Positions 30,125-64,000 of a DNA stretch of 64,000 nucleotides are shown here, one piece after another. The stretch covers positions 20,975,861 through 21,039,860 of the forward strand of contig CM020501.1 of assembly GCA_009823395.1 (NCBI GenBank), given 5' to 3'. The notes beneath the pieces are model-generated. The model was not told where the DNA came from, ran no database searches, and was given only the letters and a program-made list of their open reading frames with translations. This stretch comes from Thamnaconus septentrionalis. Its lineage: Eukaryota > Chordata > Actinopteri > Tetraodontiformes > Monacanthidae. How positions within the stretch are numbered: position 1 is the stretch's first letter; the number at the start of each line of letters is the position of its first letter. The position numbers and the translations under genes are program-made.

Positions 30125-30737
30125 GAGCGGGGATGTTGAGGGTGGGTTGTAATGCTGATAGTGAATAATAAGGAAACTTCAACATCCGTGTTGTGGTGGC
30201 GTTGCTTCCAAATTAATGCAGACAAATATTTTGGGAAAGAAATACGCCTAATTGAAAGCATCAACATCAATCAGCTTCTTCCGGGTTTCTACATGAGAAC
30301 GTGATGATGATCATGATGATTATGTTTTATATATTATTGTTTGTTTTTTGTCGTTCCCCTGAACCCGTCAGTCCACAATATGCTCAATATGAAAGTTTAG
30401 ACTTTTGTTTAAATCTTTTAATTGGCTCAAGAGGGTGACATGTTGTCTGGCCGGATTAAGTTCATTTCACTTCAGATGGCTTCGGCGCGGCTCTGTTTTA
30501 AGCCTCTTTACGGGCCTCGCGGCGGCGGCAGATGCGGGCAGAATGCCAATCAGGAGCTCCCGCTGAGCGCGCGCGCGCTCACGTGAGCGCTCAGCCTGCG
30601 CCTGCTGCTGCTTCTGCGCGTCGCGTGTCCAATCACTCACTCACTCACTCGCTCGGCCGTGCTCGTGCGGCGGGATGGAAGTTCCGCCGAGACCCTGAAA
30701 TAAGAAAAAAAAAAAAAAAAAAAGAAAAAAGCGGGAC
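28836..30737. other. rhou upstream region
   Basis: No exon is supported until rhou. It contains GT repeats (29296-29348, 30075-30122), a CA repeat (29480-29510), a copy of a dispersed repeat module at 29836-29868, and a GC-rich promoter-like stretch from 30490 with a CCAAT box near 30547. Confidence 0.4.
30575..30590. promoter_or_regulatory. palindromic E-box in the rhou promoter region
   Basis: GCGCTCACGTGAGCGC is a perfect 16-base palindrome centred on CACGTG, about 150 bases before the rhou ATG in a CpG-rich stretch. It would suit bHLH-ZIP factors (USF, MYC/MAX type). Confidence 0.4.
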
Positions 30738-31056
30738 ATGCTGCCTCAGGACGTGGCCACGCAGAAGGCCCGCAACCGCCGCCGCGTGTCGGTGCCCGTG
30801 TGCGGCAGCGGCGGTGGCAGGGACGCGCCTCCTCCTCCTCTACTTCCTCCTCCTCTTCCTCCTCCACGCCGCTTCAAGCACCGGGACTTCCCGCTGTTGG
30901 CTGCGAGGCGGCGCCGTTCCGGGTCCGCGCCGGAGCGGCGGGTCAACTGCGTGCTGGTGGGGGACGGAGCGGTGGGCAAGACCAGCCTGGTGGTCAGCTA
31001 CACCACCAACGGCTACCCCACCGAGTACGTCCCCACCGCCCTGGACAACTTCACCG
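30738..31056 (+). CDS. rhou: rhou exon 1
   Basis: Start ATG is at 30738, preceded by a poly-A run. It encodes the basic/proline-rich extension, P-loop and switch I, ending ACC G before GTAACA. Confidence 0.85.
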
Positions 31057-32402
31057 GTAACAACAGTGGCGCTTGTCAGATTGGAACAAAAAAAAAAAAA
31101 AAGTTTGTTGTTGTTGTGGTCATTAAATCTCTCTCTGTGTGTGTGTGTGTGTCCAGTGATGGTGGTGGTTGACGGGAAACCGGTGAGGCTGCAACTGTGT
31201 GACATGGCCGGACAGGTGAGACATCCCACCACCACCATCATCATTATTACCACCATTTACCAACCCTGTTGAACAATCACATTTAACCAATCGGATTCAT
31301 TTCTCCATTTTGCACCTTCCACCACCTGCTTCCGGTCCCGACAGAAGTGGGGTCTGGTTGACGCCTCGAGCAATGTGAGTTTTGTTGTTGCCACCTCATA
31401 CTTCGGCATCTTTATTGTTTGTGTTTTGCTGCGTTTGTGCGTCAAAGTCGCCCCCTGCTGTCCGGTTGTAGTTTAGTCCAGGTTAGACTTCTCTAAAACC
31501 CCCGTTTGATTGTCCTCGATCTCACGTCGCCCCCTGCCGGCATCAACTGCATCCATCCGTCCATTTTCAATACTCGCTTGTCCCTGAATTCAAGGTTGGG
31601 GGCCTATACCAGTTGTCATAGGGCGAAGGCAGGGTACACCCTGGACAAGTCGCTAGTCATAGAAAGACGAACAACCATTAGCTCTCTCACACACAAACTC
31701 CACAAAGAAAGGCCCCAGGCTGGGAATCGAACCCACGACCTTCTTGTGAGGGGACAGCGCTAACCACTGAACCACCATGTCACCCGCATCAGCAGCATTT
31801 GCGACCTTAACGCTGCAGTATTGTTGAGCTAAACCTCAATTTTCTTTCCTTCCTCTTTTGACACCGTGGTGTCCCTCCGTCACCACCTGGTGGCCTCCTG
31901 TGGCTGATGATAGGACGAACTGGAGCGTCTCCGCCCCCTGTGTTACAAGAACGCCGATGTCTTCCTGCTGTGCTACAGCGTGGTCCGACCCTGCTCCTTC
32001 CGCAACCTGGTCCACCGCTGGGTCCCTGACATCCAGCAGCACTGCCCTGGGGTGCCGCTGGTCCTGGTGGGCACCCAGCTGGACCTGCGTGAGGACGTCC
32101 AGGTGCTGATCAACCTAGCCCAGAACCAGGAGCGGCCAGTGGGCTCTGAGGAGGGCCGGCAGCTGGCCCAGGAGTTGGGCGCCGTGGCCTTTGCCGAGTG
32201 CTCGGCGCTGACCCAGAAGAACCTGAAGGACGCCTTCGATGCCGCCATCCTGGCCAGCATCCAGCTAATGGACACCTGCAGCGTCCAGCAGCAGCGGTCC
32301 ACCCTGAGGAAGAAGACACCCGACAAGATCAAGAGGCTGTCGGAGATGTGGTGGAAGAAGATAAATTGCCTGGTGGGCGAGCAGAACTACGACTTCAAGT
32401 GA
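30738..32402 (+). CDS. rhou: RhoU-like atypical Rho GTPase (gene span with introns)
   Basis: This is a Wrch/RhoU-type small GTPase of about 288 residues, acting on actin, adhesion and cell shape at membranes. Exons are 30738-31056, 31157-31215 and 31914-32402 (phases 1, 0). It has an N-terminal basic and proline-rich extension ([17 protein letters not shown]3-ligand type), P-loop GDGAVGKTS at about residues 75-83, switch [15 protein letters not shown]4 TQLD at 180-183 and G5 ECSALTQ near 221. The sequences [15 protein letters not shown] and VRLQLCD fit RhoU better than RhoV. Two oddities: G3 reads DMAGQ instead of DTAGQ, and the C terminus is [14 protein letters not shown], so the terminal CCFV palmitoylation motif of RhoU is not at the end. 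A poly(A) signal lies at 32679-32684. Confidence 0.85.
31157..31215 (+). CDS. rhou: rhou exon 2
   Basis: A 59-base exon encoding [18 protein letters not shown]. The acceptor follows a GT repeat ending GTCCAG; the donor is CAG/GTGAGA. Confidence 0.87.
31540..31797 (-). mobile_element. tRNA-derived SINE in rhou intron 2
   Basis: On the minus strand it starts GGGTGACATGGTGGTTCAGT with an A-box-like GGTTCAGTGGTTAGC, then a B box GGTTCGATTCC, followed by a body typical of a common teleost tRNA-SINE (GGCCTTTCTTTGTGGAGTTTG) and a GGATGGATG tail. Confidence 0.72.
31914..32402 (+). CDS. rhou: rhou exon 3
   Basis: It encodes [19 protein letters not shown] through the C terminus, with stop TGA at 32400-32402. 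The acceptor (TGATGATAG) has a weak pyrimidine tract, but the join [13 protein letters not shown] is exactly where the family expects it. Confidence 0.87.
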   Translation, partial: DELERLRPLCYKNADVFLLCYSVVRPCSFRNLVHRWVPDIQQHCPGVPLVLVGTQLDLREDVQVLINLAQNQERPVGSEEGRQLAQELGAVAFAECSALTQKNLKDAFDAAILASIQLMDTCSVQQQRSTLRKKTPDKIKRLSEMWWKKINCLVGEQNYDFK

Positions 32403-32678
32403 CTGAGGACAGTGTTGAGACACCAAGTCTCTGGTGGATTAAGTTCGAGGGGAGCAGCCGAGCTTCAAGCTGTTGGTTCTGAGCTGTTCAGACTCTGTGA
32501 TGATGTGAAGAACCATCCTGGTTCCTTCTGGGCTTCCCAGGAACTCTGTCAGCCAATCATCTAACTACGCCCGCATCAGAAGGTTCCTGATTCCAGAAGA
32601 TAGTTCCCCTTAGTCCAGTTGTTTTCTTAGATAATGGCCTCTCTGGAGTTTGTCAGGAGTTCGCCAATACTGGTTCTC

Positions 32679-32684
32679 AATAAA
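32679..32684 (+). promoter_or_regulatory. rhou polyadenylation signal
   Basis: Canonical AATAAA about 280 bases after the rhou stop codon. Confidence 0.65.
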
Positions 32685-32689
32685 AATTT

Positions 32690-34132
32690 TTTACAAAGTA
32701 CATTTTGTTAATACTTCAACAAATACTGAGTGCTTCCTTAGCGTAGTGCGCTAATTTCAAGGAGATTGTCCACTCACACCAAAACTTCTTGGCAAGAGCA
32801 CAACTGCACTTCAGGGAAATGACGTTGGTGCAAGCTAGCTAGCCTGGCCAGTAGCGTAGCATTTTGCCAACCTCGTGGTTAATCCCGCCCCATCCGTGCT
32901 CCTATCGACCAATTAATCAGACCAGGTGGAGTTTAGAGTTTCACACTTTTTGTCGTTTTTTGAGCCTGTCTGTTGTTTCTCTGTTTGGCTGCTAGTTTGT
33001 AGTTTATTTATTTATTTATTTATTGATGTTTCTATCTTGTATCTACTGTGACTGATCATGTGACTGCACAGAGGATGACCTTGATTAAATTTTTACATCC
33101 AAAACCTGCGCAATGCAGTTGCTTATAGTTGCTTCTTTCTTTCCCCTGCAAAAGCTAAGCTGCGGCCAGCTAGTTCCCACTACACGGCCACACCCACAGC
33201 CTGGAATACGACTTTGACTGAATCACGAACGCCGTCTTAAATCGCAATAAATCTAATTGTGTCTTCAGCTGTTGTTCTGGCACATATTCAGGTCTAATCA
33301 GCTGCCGCGGTACCTGTTTGCCAACATCAGATTACTTGTCTTGCTAGCTTGTCTGCCCACTCGCATTAAACAATAAAAAAACAACAAAAAAGAAGCTTTG
33401 ATAACATCAGATCACTTTTGGCCAACAAAACTCATCTGCTTAGCAGCTCATTAGCCATTTTTGTTTATATTGTGAGAATTTGGCATCTAGGAAAAATAAT
33501 TAAACTCTCTCACTTGAACCCATAAATTACGGATGTTTTGTTTCCCTGTTGGTCTCAATTTATGAGCTCAGGTACTGAGTCAAAATGTGTTTGCTTGACA
33601 GCAGGTGCTGTCATTTGCGTTTCTAGAAACCGTCACCTGACTACAAACACATTGGTGCAGGTTAATCTTTTTTTCCTGATCAGTCCTCTGATCCTCCTGA
33701 CCCAGCAGGTTGGGTGCCTTCAGGTGCCTCTGCTGATGGAGGTGTTGGGAGTCACTGAAGTGTCTCAGGACTCTAATCTCACTGCTGCTGCTGCTGCTGC
33801 TGCCTGCTGCTCGCCATGTCCTCTAATAGGAGCAGACAGGACCACCTGGATGGGATTAGGCCGGCATATGGAGCCTGGGCCTATCTAGATCTCACACAGC
33901 AGCAAAGGCCAAATCGGACACAAGTGGGCAGGTCAAGGAAAGAGTTCCATACTGAACCTGCTGCAACAGTCGGGGAAATTTTTCAACTTCCTCCTGATTC
34001 CTCCTCTGGTTGGAACCTCTCTGCTGAGTGATGTAACCCAGGCAGTCTGCTGTGCAGAAAAAATGTGTTGAGATTATGGAGGTAATCTAATTAATATCAA
34101 TCATTTAATTTAAATATTTTCCTTCTGCAAAG

Positions 34133-34177
<45 letters not shown>

Positions 34178-35267
34178 ATCTATCAATATGTATGTTTATA
34201 CTGTATACGTATATACAGTATATGTATATGTATAATATATTCCTTTCTTTGTTTATACAGGATGAAAATGATGCAAGCAAGTGTTATATTAACAGAAATG
34301 TTTGACAAAGTAAACAAGACGTATTATTTTGCCAATACAAATGAACTTCTCTTGATGAGAAGAATTCAAGATTCAACCCCAAAAATATCAAGATTTCATT
34401 GATCAGGAGACTAAATTCCCGTCACTGGATAAGCCTCATTTCCAGCAACAGCCACTGCCGCTGGCATGGCTCAATCAGTTGACCTCGGCTGATCCGGCCT
34501 GAATTCCCTCGCAAGGACGCAGCCGGCCAGTCAGACAGACAGTCAGTGAAGTCAGGTGCGGCCACTTGTCTGTATGCCAAGATGAATCAGAAATCAAAAT
34601 GTGATGAAGTAGAGTTGATGATAAAATAACTACTGTTAGTGTTGTTGTTTTTGTGAAAAACAGATATCTAATATGTCCTTAAAGGAATCACAGAATCATT
34701 GGCAAATATCAAAAAGTTATGTGGAAAACTGTCCACAACGTGAATCCCCACTGCCCCCTGGTGGCAGGCCGTCATTCTGGCCCACCCATAGCTGCCATAC
34801 TACTCCCAAAAAACTAGCAACCATGAGGTCCTGTAAGGCGTTTCCCAGTCCTGGGCGTCCTTGTTTCTATTCATAAGGATATTAAATTATGAAAACAAAA
34901 ATAATTTAAATATTGACTGAAATTGACATCTTTTTTGTAAACTTTGAGTATCATTTTAGTATCTCATTGACGGGTTAAGTGTCCTCGCTTTCGGTAATAA
35001 AAAATATGTATTTATACAGCACCCGAATATCACTATTAATCTGTGGGGGAGACAGTTTATTTGGAACAACAACAACAACAACAACAACAATGCTACTACT
35101 ACTACTACTACTACTACTAATAATAATAATAATAACAATAACTATAATAATAATGCCAAGTTATGCTCATTATTGAGTGTTTTCCGAGTCAAGCTGTACA
35201 TTTTTATGCTGGACAAACACACAGAATCAAAGAAAATTTATTAAAAGGACGCATTATTTTTGATATG

Positions 35268-35314
<47 letters not shown>

Positions 35315-35360
35315 TAACCGCATCGCCAGAGTTGTTGTTAGGCTTCAACCCAGCTACCGA
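32690..35360. other. intergenic between rhou and arhgap19
   Basis: No exon is supported. It is A/T-rich, with TTTA, TATC (34135-34178), AAC/TAC (35068-35120) and TTTA (35266-35313) repeats. Confidence 0.45.
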
Positions 35361-35361
35361 A

Positions 35362-35482
35362 TTCAAACTGGCCAATCAACGGCGTGCGAGAGCCCGTCTA
35401 TCACGCCTATATTCAACAAACTGCCAATGGGTGCCCCGGTGGGCGGGGCCTGCGGGATAAGAGCGGAGGATTCAAACTGAAC
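35362..35482 (+). promoter_or_regulatory. candidate arhgap19 promoter with CCAAT boxes and CHR-like elements
   Basis: Two CCAAT boxes (35372-35376, 35424-35428), a GC box (GGGCGGGGCC at 35441-35450) and TTCAAA elements (35362-35367 and 35471-35476; TTTGAA on the other strand) precede the ATG at 35483. CCAAT plus CHR is the usual layout of G2/M cell-cycle promoters. Confidence 0.5.
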
Positions 35483-41700
<6,218 letters not shown>

Positions 41701-43935
41701 ACCGGTACAGAATCCTCCTGCTGGTGGTGTTGATCCACTGCAGGGGCTCTGGAGCGCTTGTTTGTTCCTCTAATTGTAATGTCATTTTATTTTATATTTT
41801 TGTTACTGTGACTAACAGAAATCAGCAGCAGCAGCACCAAACCAAAGTGTGGAGCTTGTCCCACAACTCTGATCTCTTCCTTTTGATCAAGCTCGGTCCA
41901 TCAGGATTTAGGTGAATCTTTTTTTATTTTTTTTATTTTTTTTCCGAAAAGAAATGGACCAAAATCATCTTGTTTTGTCTGGAAACAGGGACAAAAGTGT
42001 TTTGTTTTGTTTTGTTTTGTTTTTGGTTTGTTTTTTCGAACCTTTTACAATCCAGACTTCAGAACGTTTTTGGCTACTTGTGTGTGACTTCCTGTCCGGC
42101 ACAAACAGGAAGTAGCATCCTGGCTTTGGTTCGGTGCTGCTGCCTCTGAGTTTTCTTATTATTATTATTAGCTACTGTACGAGAAGCTGCAAGCAGCAGT
42201 CTGATGTAGAGTGTAGAATATTTCTACGTGTTGTACAGCCAGTATGTGTGTATGTGAGAGAGAGTTTAGAATGTGATGTGTGTGTTTGCATTTATACACT
42301 GTGTTGAATCTAGTTACTGGATGCAGGATTTACAGCCGTTTAATAATTTTATTTTTTGGGGGGGAGGATTTTAATGTGAATAGGATTTATTTTCATGATT
42401 GCAGGCTTCCGTATGTTTAATTAACAGTGTGCTTTTTTTTGATGGGCGTGGGGAGGTTGGTTTTGTCGTAATGTGAAGGAAAGTGATTGTTACGTGGACG
42501 AGTGACGGCGTTGGGATTTCAGTCCCCGTGAACTTAACGTTGTTACTGTGACAGCGGCAGCAGAAAGAGCCGGAGCTAAGGTCAGAGGTCACCCAAATCT
42601 AATCAGTCTACATTGAAATCCAGGAGAGAGCTGTTGGTGTTTGGCAGAAATCCTCAACATGGATGTTTGCAATTTTACACTGGAATCTGGTCAAAACTTT
42701 GTTGCTTATTATTAGTAAAAAAAAAAAGAAACAAAAAATGTATGGATTTGTAACAGGGAGAATGGCACAGCGCCCCCAGCTGAACTAGTAAAGTACAATT
42801 AACAATGTGCTGCTAGTCAGCGAGCGAGCTAGCTAGAATCTTGTAGCCAAGCAATAGATGTTATGTGTTGCGAATCATGTTGAAAAGTTAACAAAAGCGA
42901 GGCGTGTCCATGAAGAGGGTGCTACTCTCCGCCAGGCCAGCCGGGGGCGCTGGTCTCCCGGGAACAACTCAATTAAAATATGAAAAATATTTATATATAC
43001 ACGTTATTTGGCTTTTGTAAAAAACAAAAAATAATTATTTTTTCTCTGCCAGCTGTGGTCTCCTCTCTCTTTAAGTTGATCTTCTGACTGGGTCAGCTGG
43101 TTCCAGCTGCACCGGGTCGAGTTCCACCACACCCGGGGAACCCAACAAGTTCTGTGTGTGTGTGTGTGTGTGCAGGGTCCTGGGACTGACAGAGTGTGTG
43201 AAGGCGCTGAGGAAGTTTTGTTACGATGGTGTGTGTGTGTAAGTGATCGGATGGTTGAAACAAGCAAGTCGCTAACGGACGTAGCACTAAGAGATTTAGC
43301 GCTGACAGATGTGGGGTGAATACGTTTCCATGTAGCACATTTATAAACTTTATATAAGCCTGTATCTTTATTTTTGTACATATTTTTTTTTTTTTACTTT
43401 ATTGCTCGTCCTCCCCTGATGTTTACTGCTGGTCCTCCTGTGTCAAAGGTCAGTCTGCAGTGGGGTATTTATTTGCTTGCTGGGGGTCAAAACTGTGCGA
43501 TGCGTTTTGTCAGGTACGTCACTTTCTGTCATTTCCTGTTACTTCCTGTCACTCTTAGTCTCCTGCGACGGTTGCACCGCCTTGATGTTACAACATTGGT
43601 TTGAACTGGTGGAACTCCTGTTTTATTAACAGCATTGTAATTTTTTTTATACATTTTTATACAATTTTATTTTTTACATCAACTAAATGTGAAATGCTTA
43701 CTCATATTTTCCCTCACCAGTCTAGGATGAGTTCTCCAGCAAACAGGACGTGACGCTGGAGGTTTTGATGCCATTTTGCTCTCGTCTGTGACGGTTGTTC
43801 AAACTTGGTTCAATCTGTGGTCATTTTTTTTTCCTTTTTTGTAGTTTTGTATTTTTGTATAAAAATAATTAAACCCTGTACATTGAATTTCCTGCCGAAT
43901 GGCTTCGGATTAAAACCCTTGTTTCCCTGAATGGT
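41701..43935 (+). other. probable arhgap19 3' UTR and downstream
   Basis: No exon is supported. ATTAAA signals at 43868-43873 and near 43905 are followed by a T-rich stretch, so the transcript may end near 43930. Contents are A/T-rich with a few GT runs (43150-43173). Confidence 0.4.
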
Positions 43936-43949
43936 GTCTGTGTTTTTTA

Positions 43950-43950
<1 letters not shown>

Positions 43951-44013
<63 letters not shown>

Positions 44014-44038
44014 CTATCAATCAATCTATCTATCTATC
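43951..44038. repeat. (TATC)n microsatellite
   Basis: About 20 mostly perfect CTAT units. Confidence 0.95.
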
Positions 44039-44703
44039 GTGTAATGTTTAGCTGGCCCGTTAGAGGGTGCTGTTGGACAACATGGTCAGTCTGAAGCCTG
44101 TTTCGCTGCAGGTGACGACAATATTTTTCTCAAGTGACGTTCTTGTTGTTGTTGTTTTTTTGTTTTTTTTACCAAACACTTCATTGATGTTTTTTAAATA
44201 AATACATTTATTTATAAATCCCCACAATAAAAAATCAGAACGCGGTCCTGAATTCCTCAAGCAGATTAAGAACCGGATTCTGTTTAGATTCTGAGCTCTG
44301 CCGTGAATCTGACTGATCTGAGCCAGATTACAGCATACCAGTCTCAGTTGATGATGTCATCGAGGGCACCGATAGTGGCCACGCCTCCTCACCTGCTCGC
44401 CCGCTATTGGCTCCGCCTTCTTGTTTTTTTCTCCGCGACACCAAAAAAATGTTGACCGTCCTGACAAACAAGGCATCGGTTCTAGAAGCAGCTGCAGGAG
44501 GCTGTTTGGTGGAAATCCACCCTTTGTGATGTCACACAGGACATCCATACGTCCTGGCCAGGTGTTGGCGCCGGCCCACCCCTGTCTAACCTGCAGACAA
44601 AACTTGTAAAAGGTCCAAGAATGTTGTCCGTTTCTAGCAGGAAGGTGAAGTTTCCTTAAAATTGCCCCTCTGTGATGTCACAAAGGGCACTGACACCTCT
44701 GCC

Positions 44704-45730
44704 CTCAGGTCAGCTGACCTCACCCGCCCCCTGTTGAGATGAGTGATCTCATTGGAAAAACAAGTTTGGGTCAAAACACAGACTTGTGAAATTCATCAAA
44801 AAGAGCAGAGTCAACACACACAAACTGATGATTATGACCCAGAAATTAGGGAGCATGAAAACAGAAAACCCATAGAAAACAGCATTGATATCCCACAAAG
44901 TGAAAATGAAGCCGATGATCAGATACAAAATGGGCAAGAGGAGAGTAATAACACAGATGCATCAAAAAAAATGAAGAAATAGCAGAACATGTCTGACAAT
45001 GACAATTCAGACACAAAACCCCAGCATGGCCAAGCCACTCGCTATCCTGGATGAGAAAGGGTTGCTCCAAAATATTTAGGGGTTACCAAACTGATTTTGT
45101 AAGCAGTGATGAAAATCATGCTAATGTTGATTGAGTAATGTGTGGAGTCCCACAGACCCCACAATGAAGTACTAAAATCACCTGAGGCTCCCAGATGGAA
45201 ATGTGCCATGAAAGAAGTAAAATTGATTCACTCCAAAAAAAAAAATGATGCATTTGAACTGATGACTTTACCAGAAGGCAGAAAAGCAGTTGGAGAAAAA
45301 TGGCTTTGCACTCTTGAAGAAAATGCTGAAAGAAGGCAATTTCATGGTAGCCAAAGAAACAGCCAGCAGTGGCCTTATCAACATTTGAGGCTGAATATAT
45401 TGGACTATACCCGTCGCAACTATTAAATAGTATGGACAACAGAGAGTAGAGTTGGACAACAATCTATGGAGACAACCAGGGTGCAATCGCATTGACTGAA
45501 AATCCTGTGAAGAGACAAAGACCGAAACACATTGATGTGAAATATCAACGGCCCATCACAAGATGTGGTTGCAGGTATCACGACAAAGCCCACAACACAG
45601 GTTAAGGTAGCAACGCTTAAGAAATGGTTCTTCGGAAATCAAAATGGTTTGGAGGGCGAGATCAAGGGGACGTGGGGGGCCTCAGGTCAGCTGACCTCAC
45701 CCCCCCTGTTGAGAGATGTGATCTCATTAG
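44704..45730 (+). mobile_element. degenerate Ty1/copia retrotransposon remnant
   Basis: Broken coding fragments match copia-type pol in order: a Glu/Asn-rich spacer (from 44743), the start of reverse transcriptase (FELMTLPEGRKAVGEKW at about 45247-45305), the RNase H start (VALSTFEAEYIGLY near 45372), RNase H DNQGAIALTENP near 45475 and the closing region near 45560-45640. The reverse transcriptase core is deleted and there are several frame breaks. Direct repeats of about 50 bases (CCTCAGGTCAGCTGACCTCA at 44704 and 45682) flank it. Confidence 0.78.
45150..45640 (+). pseudogene. copia-type pol pseudogene
   Basis: Fragments of reverse transcriptase and RNase H lie in different frames, with an internal deletion joining them and in-frame stops. 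It is non-functional. Confidence 0.75.
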
Positions 45731-46067
45731 TTTTATTTATGTTGAATTGCACAGCAGAGCTTCTACTTTTTTCTTCTTCCTCCACATGTCGGTCGTGGAA
45801 TGAGGCGTCTTTTGCCACCACGAGTGCTTTTCCCCAAGTTGTGAAGACGTTCAAATTGCAGTCTACAAATGCAGTGAAGTCGTGAATTCCTTCCTTCCTT
45901 CCTTCCTAAACATGAGCGAAGAAGAAGGAGCTGCAACCCAAAAACGCAACACGCCCCCCCCACCCCCCCACGCCCTCCAGCTCTGCCCTTGTATTGGCCG
46001 ATTCCCAAATATGTGAAAGGTCCAAACGAGCGTCAGCAGGCCGCAAACAGAGGGCTAAATACTCTTT

Positions 46068-46106
46068 GGTAATGATAAAAGAAAATACTTTTCTTTTATC
46101 ATTACC
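46068..46106. repeat. perfect 39-base inverted repeat
   Basis: Eighteen-base arms (GGTAATGATAAAAGAAAA and its complement) around a three-base loop TAC. Confidence 0.9.
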
Positions 46107-46109
46107 AGG

Positions 46110-46378
46110 TTTCTGCGATGAAAGACAAAAAAAAAAAAAAAAAAAAAAAAGTGCTCTGCGGAATGTCCCTTCAAAATGACTCCCCTCATTTATTCACTTC
46201 CTGCTCCGACGCTTCGGGGGAGATCACGATTTCCTTCCTCCCTTCTTCCCTCCCCCCTCCTCCTCCCACTCCTCATCGTGCACGCCCCCCCACCCTTCTC
46301 CTCCTCCTCCCTCCACACTCCCCCCAGGGGAGAGGAGTGGATGTGGGCGAGAGACAGATAAAGAGAAGGGGAGGGGGG

Positions 46379-46417
<39 letters not shown>

Positions 46418-47087
46418 GCTGCTGTCACTGGAGGTGCTGCTGCTGCTGCTGCTGCTGCCGTCACTGAATAGATGTGAGTTCACCCCGGGTGCTGTGTGTG
46501 TGTGTGCGTGTCTATGTGTGTGTGTGTGTGTGTGTGTGTGGGAGGAGTCTGTGCGCTGTTATTTGTAAAGGCTTTTGATGGATGATTGTGTGCGTGTGTT
46601 AGTAATATAGAGCGAGTGGGGGGAGAGGGGGGGAGAGAGAGAGAGAGAGAGAGGGAGTCCCCCCTTTTTTACCTCCCTCCTCTTCCCCCCTCCCCCCCTC
46701 CCTCCGTCTTCTTTTCTTCTTCTAGTGTCTCGCTGTTCAGGCGCACAATGACTGGATGAAAAGTGGAGGTGGGGGGGCCTGAGGGGGGCTACACACTGTA
46801 CGGCTGCACGAGAGAGAGAGAGAGCAAGAGAGCAAGAGAGAGAGAGAGAGGAGTCTCACACAGGAGAGCAGAAGAAGAAGAAGAAGAAGAGGAGGAGGAG
46901 GAGGAGGAGACGGCAGTTGAAGTGGAGCTCTCTAGTCGGGCAGGAGAACCAGGAGGAACCAGGAAGTGTTGTCACCTGCTCAACTTCTTCACCTGCTGCT
47001 CGCCCACTTCCTGCTGTGAGGCTCGCTGATTCCTCTCAGGTGTGACAGCGAGGAGGAACCTCCAGGAAGCTCTTTGATTCCTGCAGC
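46110..47087 (+). promoter_or_regulatory. slit1 upstream / 5' UTR region
   Basis: No exon is supported before the slit1 ATG. GA-rich (46381-46413, 46634-46652, 46811-46850), GAA/GAG (46870-46910) and GT (46496-46540) repeats dominate. No TATA box is obvious. The stretch next to the ATG is probably the 5' leader. Confidence 0.4.

Positions 47088-64000
<16,913 letters not shown>

Noticed and set aside
30532..31272. 246-codon plus-strand frame over rhou exon 1
   Set aside because: It is out of frame with the GTPase motifs and crosses introns; arises from GC-rich DNA.

Overview
This is nuclear DNA from a ray-finned (teleost) fish. Five vertebrate genes are split by GT-AG introns. The non-coding DNA is full of CA/GT, GA/CT, TTC and TATC microsatellites and of fish-type transposons (Tc1/mariner, PIF/Harbinger, a tRNA-derived SINE, a Ty1/copia remnant). 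There are no operons, CRISPR arrays or prokaryotic systems. Gene names come from recalled family sequences; no database search was possible. The fish-specific name dld (deltaD) rests on near-identity of EGF, DSL and tail motifs to zebrafish DeltaD as remembered.

Layout. (1) 1-4756, plus strand: the 3' part of a zbtb45-like BTB/zinc-finger repressor gene (four C2H2 fingers; the BTB domain lies upstream of the window). (2) 11853-16391, minus strand: a complete deltaD-type Notch ligand gene of 11 coding exons encoding about 722 residues. It is tail-to-tail with zbtb45. (3) 16.4-30.7 kb: a 14-kb gap between divergent genes, holding the dld promoter, many microsatellites, an internally deleted Tc1 element, a probable MITE and a PIF/Harbinger fold-back element. 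(4) 30738-32402, plus: a RhoU-like atypical Rho GTPase gene (3 coding exons). (5) 35483-41700, plus: arhgap19, a RhoGAP gene of 12 coding exons that appears to carry a one-base frameshift in exon 2. (6) 41.7-47.1 kb: arhgap19 3' end, a decayed Ty1/copia element between short direct repeats, and the slit1 upstream region. (7) 47088-64000, plus: the first 13 coding exons of slit1 (signal peptide, first LRR block, second LRR block up to the window edge).

Biology. dld and slit1 encode secreted or membrane cues for neural patterning and axon guidance. rhou and arhgap19 encode a Rho-family GTPase and a Rho GTPase-activating protein. The arhgap19-slit1 order matches human 10q24. The delta-rhou pairing mirrors DLL4-RHOV on human 15q15, which suggests an old paralogous linkage.

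The most notable items are the arhgap19 frameshift, the six-base terminal coding exon that supplies the last residue of the Delta PDZ ligand, an altered G3 motif and C terminus in the Rho protein, a perfect 46-bp ETS-site palindrome beside the arhgap19 promoter, an intronic E-box/SOX/POU-like cluster in dld, and a small dispersed repeat family that can be defined from copies inside this window. I found no clearly new biological system.
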